Positions 26,127-35,238 of a DNA stretch of 64,000 bases are shown in pieces. Within the stretch, counting starts at the first letter, position 1. The number at the start of each line of letters is the position of its first letter. Source of the stretch: CAMLDH01 sp966250375 (lineage in GTDB: Bacteria; Pseudomonadota; Gammaproteobacteria; Burkholderiales; Burkholderiaceae_D); assembly GCA_966250375.1 (NCBI GenBank), contig CBINHE010000004.1, positions 1-64,000 of the forward strand, read 5' to 3'. The notes under the pieces were generated by a model, which was not told the origin of the DNA, did no database searches, and saw nothing but the letters and a program-made list of their open reading frames with translations. The position numbers were made by a program, and so were the translations under genes.

Positions 26127-26134
26127 GACACTAT

Positions 26135-26149
26135 CTGTCCTCTGGACAG
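26135..26149 (-). promoter_or_regulatory. hairpin masking the rpmI ribosome-binding site
   Basis: Perfect stem CTGTCC/GGACAG with a 3-base loop, 9 bases before the rpmI ATG; the purine-rich arm is the probable Shine-Dalgarno sequence. This suits translational control of rpmI-rplT by L20, a mechanism known in other bacteria. Confidence 0.5.
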
Positions 26150-26217
26150 CTCCATTTTTAACATGATTGCAGGTGGCAACACTACGTTACTCTTAGATGC
26201 CTGCTCTCACTTATTTA

Positions 26218-26247
26218 GCAGTGAAATCGAGTCCACTGCTTTTTTTG
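26218..26247 (+). terminator. terminator-like hairpin oriented antisense to the infC operon
   Basis: AGCAGTGA...TCCACTGCT with a 7-bp perfect core is followed on the plus strand by seven T. In the sense direction of infC-rpmI the T-run becomes an A-run before the hairpin. It could stop antisense transcription or serve as a structure in the infC-rpmI leader. Confidence 0.45.
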
Positions 26248-26283
26248 CGCGACCAATCTGTTGCCAGACGGGTTGCACGAAAC

Positions 26284-26805
26284 TTATTTTTTCTTCTTCG
26301 GCGCCAGTACCATGATCATCTGACGACCTTCCATCTTCGGAAACTGCTCGACTTGCCCATACGGATCCAAGTCACTTTTCAAACGTTCCAGCATCCGCAT
26401 GCCGATTTCCTGATGCGCCATCTCACGACCTCTGAAACGCAGCGTAATCTTAGTCTTGTCGCCGTCATCAAGGAACTTGATGAGGTTGCGCAGTTTGATG
26501 TTGTAATCACCATCATCGGTACCCGGACGGAATTTGACTTCCTTGACCAGAATGACCTTCTGCTTCAACTTGGCTTCATGTGCCTTTTTCTGTTCCTGAT
26601 ATTTGAACTTACCATAGTCCATCAGACGACAAACTGGCGGCTGCGCAGTCGGTGCGATTTCCACCAAATCCACGTTTGCCTCTTCCGCCATGCGGAAGGC
26701 CTCAGCCAGACTCACGATACCGATCGGCTCGTTCTCGATCCCACTCAGGCGCACTTCAGGCGCCGTAATTTCGCCGTTGATGCGATGCGACTTATCCGTA
26801 GCTAT
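26284..26805 (-). CDS. infC: translation initiation factor IF-3, with ATA start codon
   Basis: 173 residues if started at ATA 26805: IATDKSHRINGEITAPEVRL, the usual IF-3 N-terminus, preceded by AAAAGGAAACTGCA. No ATG or GTG exists near; the first GTG (26754) would delete 17 conserved residues. The rest (LMDYGKFKYQEQKKAHEAK, DKTKITLRFRGREMAHQ) is complete through the C-terminal 30S-binding domain. IF-3 rejects non-canonical start codons, so an AUA start fits autoregulation as with AUU in E. coli infC. Confidence 0.93.
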   Translation of the reverse strand: MATDKSHRINGEITAPEVRLSGIENEPIGIVSLAEAFRMAEEANVDLVEIAPTAQPPVCRLMDYGKFKYQEQKKAHEAKLKQKVILVKEVKFRPGTDDGDYNIKLRNLIKFLDDGDKTKITLRFRGREMAHQEIGMRMLERLKSDLDPYGQVEQFPKMEGRQMIMVLAPKKKK

Positions 26806-26848
26806 TGCAGTTTCCTTTTAAAATCAAATAATTAAGCCGCGCAAAATA

Positions 26849-27001
26849 CTGAGCCTCACAAATAGGCAAACATAAAAAACCATCTTGGCCCTCTGGCATT
26901 ATTACAAATCCTCGCGATAGCTACAGCTATCAGCGCGGTTTGCGCTTAGCCACAAGCCCAAATCCTTCGTTTTCATTCGTTTGCTTATTTGTGAGACTCA
27001 G
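26849..27001. repeat. 153-bp inverted-repeat unit between thrS and infC
   Basis: Arms 26849-26871 and 26979-27001 are 23 bases each and complementary at 21 positions. The 107-base interior contains a palindrome (gatagctacagctatc). The unit could be a MITE, or the paired arms may form a long leader stem upstream of infC. No target duplication was seen. Confidence 0.6.
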
Positions 27002-27024
27002 CATTGCGCTCCCGGCTTCCCCGA

Positions 27025-28932
27025 TCAGGCTTTGGTGTCGACCTCGTTTTTCAGGCGGTCCACCAGTACGTCGACCGGCATTACACCTAGATCGACATTG
27101 CCCCGCGCACGCACGGCCACTGTGTTTGCATCCCGCTCCTTATCGCCGATCACGATGATATAGGGCAGCTTCTGTACAGAATGCTCACGTATTTTATAGG
27201 TTATTTTCTCATTGCGCAAATCGAGATGCACTCTAAACCCTTGTTTTTTCAGGTTTTGTGCAACATTTTGCGCATATTCCGCTTGCGCATCTGAGATGTT
27301 GAGCACCGCAACTTGCAGAGGCGATAACCACAATGGCAATGCACCTGCGTAGTTTTCGATCAGGATGCCAACAAAGCGCTCCATCGACCCCACGATCGCC
27401 CGGTGCAGCATGACTGGAATCTTGCGCGAATTATCATCCGCCACATATTCGGCGCCCAAGCGTCCCGGCATCGAAAAATCTACCTGCATGGTGCCGACCT
27501 GCCAAGGGCGCCCTAGCGAATCCTTCAGATGATATTCGATTTTTGGCCCGTAGAACGCCCCCTCCCCGGGCAATTCTTCCCACGTGACGCCGCAAGCTCG
27601 CAATGCCGAACGCAGCGTTTCTTCAGCCTTGTCCCACGTCTCATCCGAGCCGATACGGCTGTCTGGACGCAATGCAATTTTGATCGCAATTTCGGCAAAG
27701 CCAAAATCCGCATATACCCGCATCGCCTGCGTATGAAAGGCAGTAACCTCATCTCGTATCTGCTCTTCTGTGCAAAAAATATGACCGTCGTCCTGTGTAA
27801 AACCGCGCACCCGCATGATGCCGTGCAGTGCACCGGATGGCTCATTGCGATGACATTGACCAAACTCACCGTAACGCATCGGCAGGTCACGGTAACTGCG
27901 CATATTCGAATTGAAAATCTGCACGTGGCCAGGACAATTCATCGGCTTGAGCGCGTAATTGCGGTTTTCAGACTCGGTGACGAACATGTTATCGCGATAG
28001 TTTTCCCAGTGCCCAGTCTTTTCCCACAGCGACCGATCGAGAATCTGCGGCGCCTTGACTTCCTGATAGCCGTTTTCCTGATACACGCGACGCATGTACT
28101 GCTCCACTTGCTGCCACACTGTCCAGCCTTTTGGATGCCAGAAAATCAGGCCGGGCGCTTCATCCTGAAAATGAAACAAATCGAGCGCACGACCGAGTTT
28201 GCGGTGATCGCGCTTTTCTGCCTCTTCCAGCATGTGCAGATACGCATCCTGATCCTCTTTTCTAGCCCAGGCCGTGCCGTAGACCCGCTGCAGCATCTCG
28301 TTCTTGGAGTCGCCACGCCAATAGGCGCCGGCCAGCTTCATCAGCTTGAACACCTTGAGCTTACCAGTGGACGGCACGTGCGGACCACGGCACAAGTCGG
28401 TGAATTTACCTTCGGTATAGAGCGACACATCCTGATCGGACGGAATCGACTCGATGATTTCCGCTTTATACGCTTCGCCGATCGACTTGAAATACGCCAC
28501 GGCCTCGTCGCGCGGCAATACCTTGCGTGTGACCGGCTCATCTTTCTTTGCCAATTCCACCATCTTCTTTTCAATCGCTTGCAAAGTTTCAGGTGTAAAT
28601 GGTTGCTTGTACGAAAAGTCGTAGTAAAACCCGTTTTCGATGACCGGCCCGATCGTCACTTGCGCATCGGGGAACAACTCCTTCACGGCGTAAGCCAGCA
28701 AGTGGGCCGTCGAGTGACGGATCACTTCCAGCCCGTCGGCGTCCTTATCGGTCACGATCGAGACGTCTGCGTCATGCTCAATCAGAAACGAGGTATCGAC
28801 AACCTTGCCATCAACTTTGCCGGCAAGCGCGGCTTTCGCAAGGCCAGTGCCGATATTGGAAGCCACTTGCGCAACCGTCACCGGCGCGTCGAATTGACGT
28901 TGCGAACCATCGGGAAGTCGGACTGTAACCAT
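27025..28932 (-). CDS. thrS: threonine-tRNA ligase
   Basis: 635 residues, full length, from MVTVRLPDGSQ; GGAG lies 5 bases upstream, so the Met four codons earlier is rejected. TGS domain (1-60), editing domain with HSTAHLLAYAVKELFP (the HxxxH zinc/editing site) and class II core (NMFVTESENRNYALKPMNCPGH, FGQCHRNEPSGALHG) with the zinc Cys in MNCPGH, then the anticodon-binding domain. Charges tRNA-Thr. First gene of the thrS-infC-rpmI-rplT-pheST group. Confidence 0.97.
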   Translation of the reverse strand: MVTVRLPDGSQRQFDAPVTVAQVASNIGTGLAKAALAGKVDGKVVDTSFLIEHDADVSIVTDKDADGLEVIRHSTAHLLAYAVKELFPDAQVTIGPVIENGFYYDFSYKQPFTPETLQAIEKKMVELAKKDEPVTRKVLPRDEAVAYFKSIGEAYKAEIIESIPSDQDVSLYTEGKFTDLCRGPHVPSTGKLKVFKLMKLAGAYWRGDSKNEMLQRVYGTAWARKEDQDAYLHMLEEAEKRDHRKLGRALDLFHFQDEAPGLIFWHPKGWTVWQQVEQYMRRVYQENGYQEVKAPQILDRSLWEKTGHWENYRDNMFVTESENRNYALKPMNCPGHVQIFNSNMRSYRDLPMRYGEFGQCHRNEPSGALHGIMRVRGFTQDDGHIFCTEEQIRDEVTAFHTQAMRVYADFGFAEIAIKIALRPDSRIGSDETWDKAEETLRSALRACGVTWEELPGEGAFYGPKIEYHLKDSLGRPWQVGTMQVDFSMPGRLGAEYVADDNSRKIPVMLHRAIVGSMERFVGILIENYAGALPLWLSPLQVAVLNISDAQAEYAQNVAQNLKKQGFRVHLDLRNEKITYKIREHSVQKLPYIIVIGDKERDANTVAVRARGNVDLGVMPVDVLVDRLKNEVDTKA

Positions 28933-28997
28933 TTTGCACTCCATGGCGGGGGATTGTGATCGGACCAGATAAAGATGAAAACTAAAAAGTACAGACG

Positions 28998-29026
28998 AAA
29001 AAAAACGCGGACTAGCCGCGCTTTTT
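28998..29026 (-). terminator. rho-independent terminator downstream of tRNA-Val
   Basis: Hairpin CGCGG...CCGCG with an eight-T run on the minus strand (and a five-T run on the plus strand). It would end the tRNA-Val transcript before thrS. Confidence 0.7.
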
Positions 29027-29147
29027 CAATTTGCAATGACGAAAAAGATCCCGACTAGTGTCGCTCCCAAACCATTGTTGTGGTAGTTCGCGGCGTCATA
29101 ACCAGGATGCCTTTCTCACTCTTACAAATGTTGCCACCAATTTTTGT

Positions 29148-29224
29148 TGGTAGGCACGATTGGACTCGAACCAACGACCCCTACCATGTCAAGGTAGTGC
29201 TCTAACCAGCTGAGCTACGCGCCT
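29148..29224 (-). tRNA. tRNA-Val (anticodon GAC)
   Basis: 77 bases including an encoded CCA. The acceptor AGGCGCG pairs with CGTGCCT (one G-U), the D-arm is GCTCAGCTGGTTAGAGC, the anticodon loop reads TTGACAT, the T-arm contains GGTTCGAGTCC. Terminator follows at 28998-29026. Confidence 0.96.
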
Positions 29225-29285
29225 AAAGAAGCAAAATTATAGCGATAATTTTCCGACTGCGCTAGTACCTTTTAGTACCTTTTGC

Positions 29286-30071
29286 TCAGCTAATGCTCGA
29301 CCACAAATTGGACCAGCCCAATCCAGCGGACGTTCCTGCTTTTGGCCGATATTCACACCCGACCCAACCATCGTAATGCAAGTCATCCATCAAGCGAAAC
29401 AGGTATGGGTAGTTGATTTCGCCAATATCCGGCTCGTGTCGCTCCGGCACACCCGCGATTTGCATGTGGCCTATGCCTGCGATATCGCGCCGCATTTTCA
29501 TCGCAAGATCGCCTTCAACAATTTGACAATGGTAAAGATCGAATTGCACTTTCAAATTAGCCACCCCAATTTCGCGGCATATCGCGTGCGCCTCATCTTG
29601 ACGATTAAGGAAAAACCCCGGCATGTCGCGCGTATTGATTGGCTCAATCAAAATCGTGATGCCATAGGCTGCAGCCTGCTGCGCGGCGTACGCAAGATTG
29701 CTCAAATAAACCGCCCGATGCCGCGAACGGTCCTGTTCCGACTTAATCAAGCCGGCCATGACATGCAACTGTTTGCAGCCAAGCACGTTGGCATAACCTA
29801 ATGCGCACTCTATGCCGCGCTTGAATTCTTCTTCGCGGCCGGGCAGCGACGCAATACCACGCTCTCCTGCAATCCAATCACCGGGTGGGCAATTAAACAA
29901 TACTTGCGTAAGTCCATTGTCATTCAGACGCATTTGAATCTCGCCAGCCAGAAAACTGTACGGAAAAAGGAATTCCACTCCCTTAAAACCATCCCTTGAC
30001 GCAGCGGAAAAGCGGTCTAAAAAATCGACCTCGTTGTACATCATCGTCAGATTGGCGGCAAGTTTCGGCAT
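29286..30071 (-). CDS. hyi: hydroxypyruvate isomerase-like TIM-barrel protein
   Basis: 261 residues from MPKLAANLTMMYNE, the usual family start; a longer TTG-started frame is not preferred. Xylose-isomerase-like TIM barrel: FNCPPGDWIAGERGIASLPGR, ILIEPINTRDMPGFFL (metal Glu), VQFDLYHCQIVEGDL (Asp/His), GHMQIAGVPERHEPD and GCEYRPKA (Glu). It interconverts hydroxypyruvate and tartronate semialdehyde in glyoxylate metabolism. No gcl, glxR or kinase is adjacent, so the role here may be broader. Confidence 0.85.
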   Translation of the reverse strand: MPKLAANLTMMYNEVDFLDRFSAASRDGFKGVEFLFPYSFLAGEIQMRLNDNGLTQVLFNCPPGDWIAGERGIASLPGREEEFKRGIECALGYANVLGCKQLHVMAGLIKSEQDRSRHRAVYLSNLAYAAQQAAAYGITILIEPINTRDMPGFFLNRQDEAHAICREIGVANLKVQFDLYHCQIVEGDLAMKMRRDIAGIGHMQIAGVPERHEPDIGEINYPYLFRLMDDLHYDGWVGCEYRPKAGTSAGLGWSNLWSSIS

Positions 30072-30277
30072 AGCATAAGAAACATCAAGAGAATGGCGCC
30101 CATTATCATACAAGGTGGACAATACGCGTCAAGCAACCATGTCTCCGATTGTAGCCAGAATTTCCGCAAGCATTTTTTACCGAAAAATTCCAGTACACTA
30201 ACCAATCGCACTCTTCGATTGCATACTCCGTCGCAAGATAATTGGAAGTAAGTACCTGATTCGTTTTACATCGCTTC

Positions 30278-31219
30278 ATGCATACAAAATCCGAACCGCC
30301 AGTTTCTACACATCTCCACGCCCATCGTGCAGGCGACGCCAAACACCGCCACGTTGCGGAAGATCGGGGTCAAAACATTCTGGCTTGGTCACTGGCATTG
30401 ACCCTTGGCTTCGCGGCAGTTGAAGTAATCGCCGGCTTCTGGTCCAACTCGCTTGCGCTGATCTCGGATGCAGGCCACATGGTAACCGACGCCACCGCAC
30501 TGGGGCTGGCATTGCTGGCGCAGATCATCTCAACACGTCCGCCATCGGCCAAGCACTCGTTCGGCTTCGGTCGAGCGGAGGCATTGGCAGCATTCGTTAA
30601 CGGCTTGGTGATGCTGGCTGTGGTCATTTGGATTGGCATCGAAGCGATACAACGATTTTCCAAACCAGAAGCAGTACAGGGGGCCGCGGTTTTCATTATT
30701 GCCGCAATCGGATTAGTCGTGAACCTGATTGTTGCCTGGGTTCTGTCGCATGACCAGAAAAGCGTCAACACCAAGGCTGCATTGATACATGTAATGGGCG
30801 ATTTGCTCGGCTCGATCGCAGCACTGATTGCAGGTGCGGCGATCTATTTCACTGGCTGGTATCCAATCGATCCACTGCTGTCGATTTTCGTATCGCTGTT
30901 GATTCTGAAATCGACTGTTGCGGTTCTACGCGAGTCTTACCATTTCCTCATGGAAGGCGTGCCTCATCATATTGATTATCTGCAGGTGGGCGCCGATTTG
31001 GCCGCGGTCAAAGGGGTGCTATCCGTGCATGATCTGCATGTGTGGGAAATGTCGCCGGACCAACCAGCGTTGATCGGTCATGTGGAGGTACGTGATCTGC
31101 AAGAATGGCCGAATGTGTTGCGAGCGATCAAAACCATGCTGCTCGAACAACATGGAATCGACCACGTAACCTTGCAAGCGGAACTACCTGCCATGACAGA
31201 AGGCAAGACGCAGCTCTGA
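30278..31219 (+). CDS. cation diffusion facilitator (Zn/Co/Cd efflux)
   Basis: 313 residues with six predicted membrane helices. SDAGHMVTDA in helix 2 and HVMGDLLGS in helix 5 supply the HxxxD metal sites of the zinc-transporting CDF group (ZitB/CzcD). A His-rich N-terminus (HLHAHRAGDAKHRH) and a C-terminal cytoplasmic domain with VLSVHDLHVWEMSPDQP are also typical. Antiports metal for protons at the inner membrane. Divergent from the isomerase gene; no metal regulator gene adjacent. Confidence 0.92.
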   Translation: MHTKSEPPVSTHLHAHRAGDAKHRHVAEDRGQNILAWSLALTLGFAAVEVIAGFWSNSLALISDAGHMVTDATALGLALLAQIISTRPPSAKHSFGFGRAEALAAFVNGLVMLAVVIWIGIEAIQRFSKPEAVQGAAVFIIAAIGLVVNLIVAWVLSHDQKSVNTKAALIHVMGDLLGSIAALIAGAAIYFTGWYPIDPLLSIFVSLLILKSTVAVLRESYHFLMEGVPHHIDYLQVGADLAAVKGVLSVHDLHVWEMSPDQPALIGHVEVRDLQEWPNVLRAIKTMLLEQHGIDHVTLQAELPAMTEGKTQL

Positions 31220-31271
31220 CAAGCATTTTTGTAGATTAACGAAGCTCGCTGCATTCGACACAACGTCGATT

Positions 31272-33533
31272 TTACTGACGCCGCGCCTCCTGCACTCCTT
31301 CCACTTCGCGAATCACATTCAACGCTTTCATCAATTGTGCGGTCGAACCGATTTCCGCCGTAAACGCCATGCGCGCCTGTCCCTTTGCGCTTTGGGTGCT
31401 GACGCCAATCACGTTAATTTTCTCTCGCAGAAAAATCTCAGAGATGTCGCGCAACAATCCTTGGCGATCGCCTGCCAATACGAAAATGTCGACTGGATAA
31501 ACTGTTTCCGCTCCCGGCTTGCCCCATGCGGTATGAATGACGCGCTCTGGTGCCTGCGCACTCATTTCGGCGAAATTTTTGCAGTTTGCGCGATGAATCG
31601 ACACACCTTTGCCGCGGGTAACGAAACCAACGATCTCGTCCGGCGGCGCGGGTTTGCAGCAGCGCGCAAGTTGCGTCATCAAGCCATCGGTACCCACCAC
31701 CAGAACCCCCGACTTCGCGCCCTGCACGACACTGGAAGTGCGACTTTTTCTCGGAACTACAGCGTCATTGTCGCTGTGATTTTTTGGTGCATCGTCGGCA
31801 TGTAGCGCCTGCTCAACATGGCGCAAGCTGAATTCATCTTTACCGGCTGACAGAAACAAATCATCCGGCTTTGGAAAGCCAAGCTTGTGCGCCAGTTCTT
31901 CAAGATTCACCGCAGTCTTGCCTTCGCGCTGCAAGGTTTTTTCAATCAAACCCCGGCCGTGCGCAAGCGTCTCTTCCTGCTCGATCGCATTGAACCATGC
32001 TCGTACTTTTGAGCGAGTGCGGGGGCTGGCGGCATATCCCGGACTGAGCCAATCACGCGAAGGTCCAGCGACACCAGCGGCCACACTGCCGCCTTTTGCA
32101 ATAATAATCTCGACAGTCTGGCCGTTTTTCAGAACTGTATTCAGAGGCACCATCGCACCGTCCACCCGTGCACCTCGGCAACGATGTCCGACGTCACTAT
32201 GCAGATGATAAGCAAAGTCAATCGGCGTGGCGCCGCTCGGCAACTCAATCACACGCGCTTGCGGTGTCAGTACATAGATGCGATCGTCCAGCGTTGCAGA
32301 CTTGAGCTTCTCCACCCATTCGCGGCGCAGATCGTCGTCTTGCCCAACGACCGCATCGGTGACTTCGCTTTTCCATGCAAGCAATTGGCGCAACCACGCA
32401 ATCTTCTCGTCATATTTTTGTGCCGAAAAATTCGAACCGCCGGTTTCCTTGTAACGCCAGTGCGCCGCCACACCATATTCTGCAAAATGGTGCATCTCAT
32501 TAGTTCGAATTTGCACTTCAAGCGCCCTGTCGTCTTCGGCAACCACTACGGTATGCAGCGACCGGTAACCATTTGCTTTCGGACGCGATATATAGTCGTC
32601 AAACTCCTTCGGAATTGGCGTCCAGATATTGTGGACGATGCCAAGCACTGCATAACAAGTCTTGACGTCATCGACAATCACCCGGAACGCACGCACATCG
32701 TACAACTCTGAAAAATCGATCGCCTTGCCACGCATCTTGCTCCAGATGCTGTAAATATGCTTGGGGCGTCCAGAGACTTCGGCTTTAATGCCGGCAGCTG
32801 CGAGTTCGGATTTCAGGCGAGCGATCGAGCGATCAACAAAACCTTCACGCTCCATGCGCTTTTCTTCAAGCATTTTGGCAATGCGTTTATAAGTCGGTGG
32901 CTCAAGAAAACGGAACGAGAGGTCTTCCAGTTCCCACTTCAATTGCCACACGCCCAATCGGTTTGCTAAGGGGGCGTAGAGATCAAGGGTCTCACGGGCG
33001 TATTGATAGGTTGTTTCGTTCTCGAGCTTCAGATCGGCAAAGTAACGCAAGGTCGTCACGCGCGATCCAAGCCGCACCAGCACCACTCGCATGTCCGTTG
33101 CCATCGCCAGCAGCATCTTGCGCAAGGTTTCCAGCTGCACCGCGGCTTGTTGCGCAGCATTCTTGCCGCGCCCAACTTCCTGCTGTCCGAACGTTACTTC
33201 GTGCAATCGCATCAATTGCCGAATGCCTGTTACCAAGTCGGCGGTTTCTTTTCCGAAGCGTGCTTCAATTGTTTCGGCGGTCTTGGGATCAATGACCGGC
33301 AACTCGAACAACAAGCCGGCAATACGCGTGTCAGCATCGGCCCTCAACAGCGCCAGCGTCGTGGCAACACCTTGTGAAAAAGCGAATGCGTCCTGTCCGG
33401 TTACCACTGTCTTGCCGGTGTAAATCGACTGAACAAAAGCGAGTGCGTTCAACACGCGCGCACCCTCCTCCTGCGTCAACCCAGAAGAAAGCTGAACGTC
33501 TGTTGCGCTCTGTGCTGCTGTAATGGAAACCAT
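31272..33533 (-). CDS. relA: (p)ppGpp synthetase, RelA type
   Basis: 753 residues. The N-terminal pseudo-hydrolase domain lacks the HD motif: it reads GLLFELPVID where SpoT has the catalytic HD, so it is synthetase-only. Synthetase core YDVRAFRVIVDDVKTCYAVL and RPKANGYRSLHTVV, TGS domain around YVLTPQARVIELPSGATPIDFAY, zinc-finger region RCCKPAPPDEIVGFVTRGKG and a terminal ACT domain are complete. It makes (p)ppGpp from GTP/GDP and ATP on stalled ribosomes. MVSITAAQ at 33533 is chosen as start, with weak Shine-Dalgarno. Confidence 0.93.
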   Translation of the reverse strand: MVSITAAQSATDVQLSSGLTQEEGARVLNALAFVQSIYTGKTVVTGQDAFAFSQGVATTLALLRADADTRIAGLLFELPVIDPKTAETIEARFGKETADLVTGIRQLMRLHEVTFGQQEVGRGKNAAQQAAVQLETLRKMLLAMATDMRVVLVRLGSRVTTLRYFADLKLENETTYQYARETLDLYAPLANRLGVWQLKWELEDLSFRFLEPPTYKRIAKMLEEKRMEREGFVDRSIARLKSELAAAGIKAEVSGRPKHIYSIWSKMRGKAIDFSELYDVRAFRVIVDDVKTCYAVLGIVHNIWTPIPKEFDDYISRPKANGYRSLHTVVVAEDDRALEVQIRTNEMHHFAEYGVAAHWRYKETGGSNFSAQKYDEKIAWLRQLLAWKSEVTDAVVGQDDDLRREWVEKLKSATLDDRIYVLTPQARVIELPSGATPIDFAYHLHSDVGHRCRGARVDGAMVPLNTVLKNGQTVEIIIAKGGSVAAGVAGPSRDWLSPGYAASPRTRSKVRAWFNAIEQEETLAHGRGLIEKTLQREGKTAVNLEELAHKLGFPKPDDLFLSAGKDEFSLRHVEQALHADDAPKNHSDNDAVVPRKSRTSSVVQGAKSGVLVVGTDGLMTQLARCCKPAPPDEIVGFVTRGKGVSIHRANCKNFAEMSAQAPERVIHTAWGKPGAETVYPVDIFVLAGDRQGLLRDISEIFLREKINVIGVSTQSAKGQARMAFTAEIGSTAQLMKALNVIREVEGVQEARRQ

Positions 33534-33544
33534 TGATTTTTTAG

Positions 33545-33592
33545 TTGATTGGAACAGCCGGCAACCACGCTCTTCCCTGTCCCGCATTGTTC
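33545..33592. repeat. REP-like palindrome upstream of relA
   Basis: Ends in tcttccctgtcccgcattgt, resembling the right arms at 50346-50416 (ttctgtcccgcaatgc). Left arm ttgattggaacag is a looser match to ttgaggacagag. Assignment to the repeat family is tentative. Confidence 0.4.
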
Positions 33593-33644
33593 CATTTGAT
33601 AAGGAAAGCGTAAGGCTTCGCTTGGCTGTATCCCTTAACCCTTA

Positions 33645-33995
33645 TTAAATTTGTGCTGCTGTAACAACCATCTCGACCAGCCACTCCGGCTTGGCAAGCT
33701 TTGCTTCAACTGTCGCACGTGGCGGTGCATGTCCTTCGGCAACCCATTCGTTCCAGACCGCGTTCATGCCGGCAAAATCTTTCACATCGACGATAAAAAT
33801 CTGGCACATCAAAATACGTGTTTTATCGCTACCCGCCTCTGCCAGCAAGCGATCGATGTGACCAAGAATTTCGCGGGTTTGCCCCTCTATGTCGCGTGCC
33901 CCATTTTCCGAAATCTGTCCGGCCAAATAAACGGTGCCGTTGTGAATGGCAATTTCGGAAAGTGTTTTCCCTGTATGCAAACGCTTGATATTCAT
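33645..33995 (-). CDS. RidA-family imine/enamine deaminase
   Basis: 116 residues, full length. NGTVYLAGQISENGARD and the C-terminal PPRATVEAKLAKPEWLVEM carry the conserved Arg that binds the carboxylate of reactive 2-aminoacrylate. Likely cytoplasmic trimer protecting PLP enzymes. 36 bases downstream of the hydrolase gene and on the same strand, followed by relA; they could share a transcript. Confidence 0.9.
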   Translation of the reverse strand: MNIKRLHTGKTLSEIAIHNGTVYLAGQISENGARDIEGQTREILGHIDRLLAEAGSDKTRILMCQIFIVDVKDFAGMNAVWNEWVAEGHAPPRATVEAKLAKPEWLVEMVVTAAQI

Positions 33996-34032
33996 AATGT
34001 CCTGACGATCAACAAACTACTTTAACAAAAAT

Positions 34033-34902
34033 TCAACCATTCAGGAAAAATTCCCTGGCTATTGCGATTTGGTCGGTATGCATAAAGGTCGGTGCGTGCC
34101 CCACACCTGGAAGTTCTACCAGTTTGGCTTTAGGGCCGCGTTTTGTCATTTCTTGTGCCGCTTCATGCGAGAGCAAATCGGATTCCACGCCACGCACCAC
34201 CAACGTTGGGCAAGTGATCGCATCGTACGCTGCTTGCAGCATCACGCTCGCCTGCTGAAAACTCTCGGCCGTTTGCGCTTTCACCGGCATAGCCAATTTT
34301 AAATCGTAGTGAGGAATCCATTGACCATCCTTGTCTTGTCGCAAGACGTCAGCGGCAAATTTGCGCCACTCCTCATCCGTATGCGTTCCAAACGTCGTCG
34401 AAATGGCACGAATAAAGTGTGCAGCATCTTCGAAAGTGGGGAATCGGATAGGTTGACCAAGAAACTCACCGATACGTTTAAGAAACGCGTAATCCAGCGT
34501 CGTTCCCACATCATTGAGCGCCAGTTTGCGTACCGGACTATTCGACAACGATGCCAACCCGATCCCGATCAAGCCCCCCATCGAGGTACCGAACCAATCT
34601 ACTGTTTCCGTATCCAGTCGCGCCAGCAGCGTTACCATATCGCTCACGTATTGCGGCACATGATAGTACTGCGGGTCACGTAACCAATCCGAGCGGCCTC
34701 GCCCAACTACATCCGGGCATACGACCCGATAAACATCGCTCAATTCACGAGCCATGTTATCGAAATCATCAGATACGCGCGTCAAACCATGGACACACAC
34801 CAACACCTTCGGATTATGCGGATCGCCCCACTGCTTGTACGCCATCCTGTGCAATCCCGCAGGTGAAAGGCAATTCACGTTTCGAATTTGGAATTGAGTC
34901 AT
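34033..34902 (-). CDS. alpha/beta hydrolase
   Basis: 289 residues. VCVHGLTRVSDDFDNMAREL begins the fold, then CPDVVGRGRSDWL, the nucleophile elbow FGTSMGGLIG (Ser), VRGVESDLLS (acid) and GVGHAPTFM (His). No signal peptide. Members of this group include esterases and lactonases. The substrate is unknown. Its neighbours are RidA and relA. Confidence 0.8.
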   Translation of the reverse strand: MTQFQIRNVNCLSPAGLHRMAYKQWGDPHNPKVLVCVHGLTRVSDDFDNMARELSDVYRVVCPDVVGRGRSDWLRDPQYYHVPQYVSDMVTLLARLDTETVDWFGTSMGGLIGIGLASLSNSPVRKLALNDVGTTLDYAFLKRIGEFLGQPIRFPTFEDAAHFIRAISTTFGTHTDEEWRKFAADVLRQDKDGQWIPHYDLKLAMPVKAQTAESFQQASVMLQAAYDAITCPTLVVRGVESDLLSHEAAQEMTKRGPKAKLVELPGVGHAPTFMHTDQIAIAREFFLNG

Positions 34903-35029
34903 ATATCGTAGTTACACCAGTAGTTCGTTACTCTAAATTTTCGGGTATGGACGTTTTAATTTAACACCCGCCTCTTCGTTCGGAATGGTCAAACAACATC
35001 AGTTTTCCGCTGATTACGTGTATTGCCCA

Positions 35030-35212
35030 TTAAGCGGCCAACTCGGCGTCCCGGTCGATCAGGGCGATGTATTGTTCATCATGATCTCCTGCAATGGCCC
35101 AACCCTTGTCAGACCACTTGGAACTCGAAAAATTAGAGGGACGGGCTACCACTAGCAATTCCAACATTTTACCGGCCGTTACGCTTAGAATTCTATCGAA
35201 GCTCAATGACAT
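35030..35212 (-). CDS. possible small hypothetical protein, 60 aa
   Basis: A 60-codon frame whose 5' end overlaps the region just upstream of bdhA on the opposite strand. No family, no strong ribosome-binding site, so it may be a chance frame. Confidence 0.2.
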   Translation of the reverse strand: MSLSFDRILSVTAGKMLELLVVARPSNFSSSKWSDKGWAIAGDHDEQYIALIDRDAELAA

Positions 35213-35238
35213 CGAAAATTTTATTCGCAGAGGACATC

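Noticed and set aside
27529..28959. 476-residue open frame antisense to thrS
   Set aside because: It has no family resemblance and mirrors the codon use of thrS, which is complete; a shadow frame.
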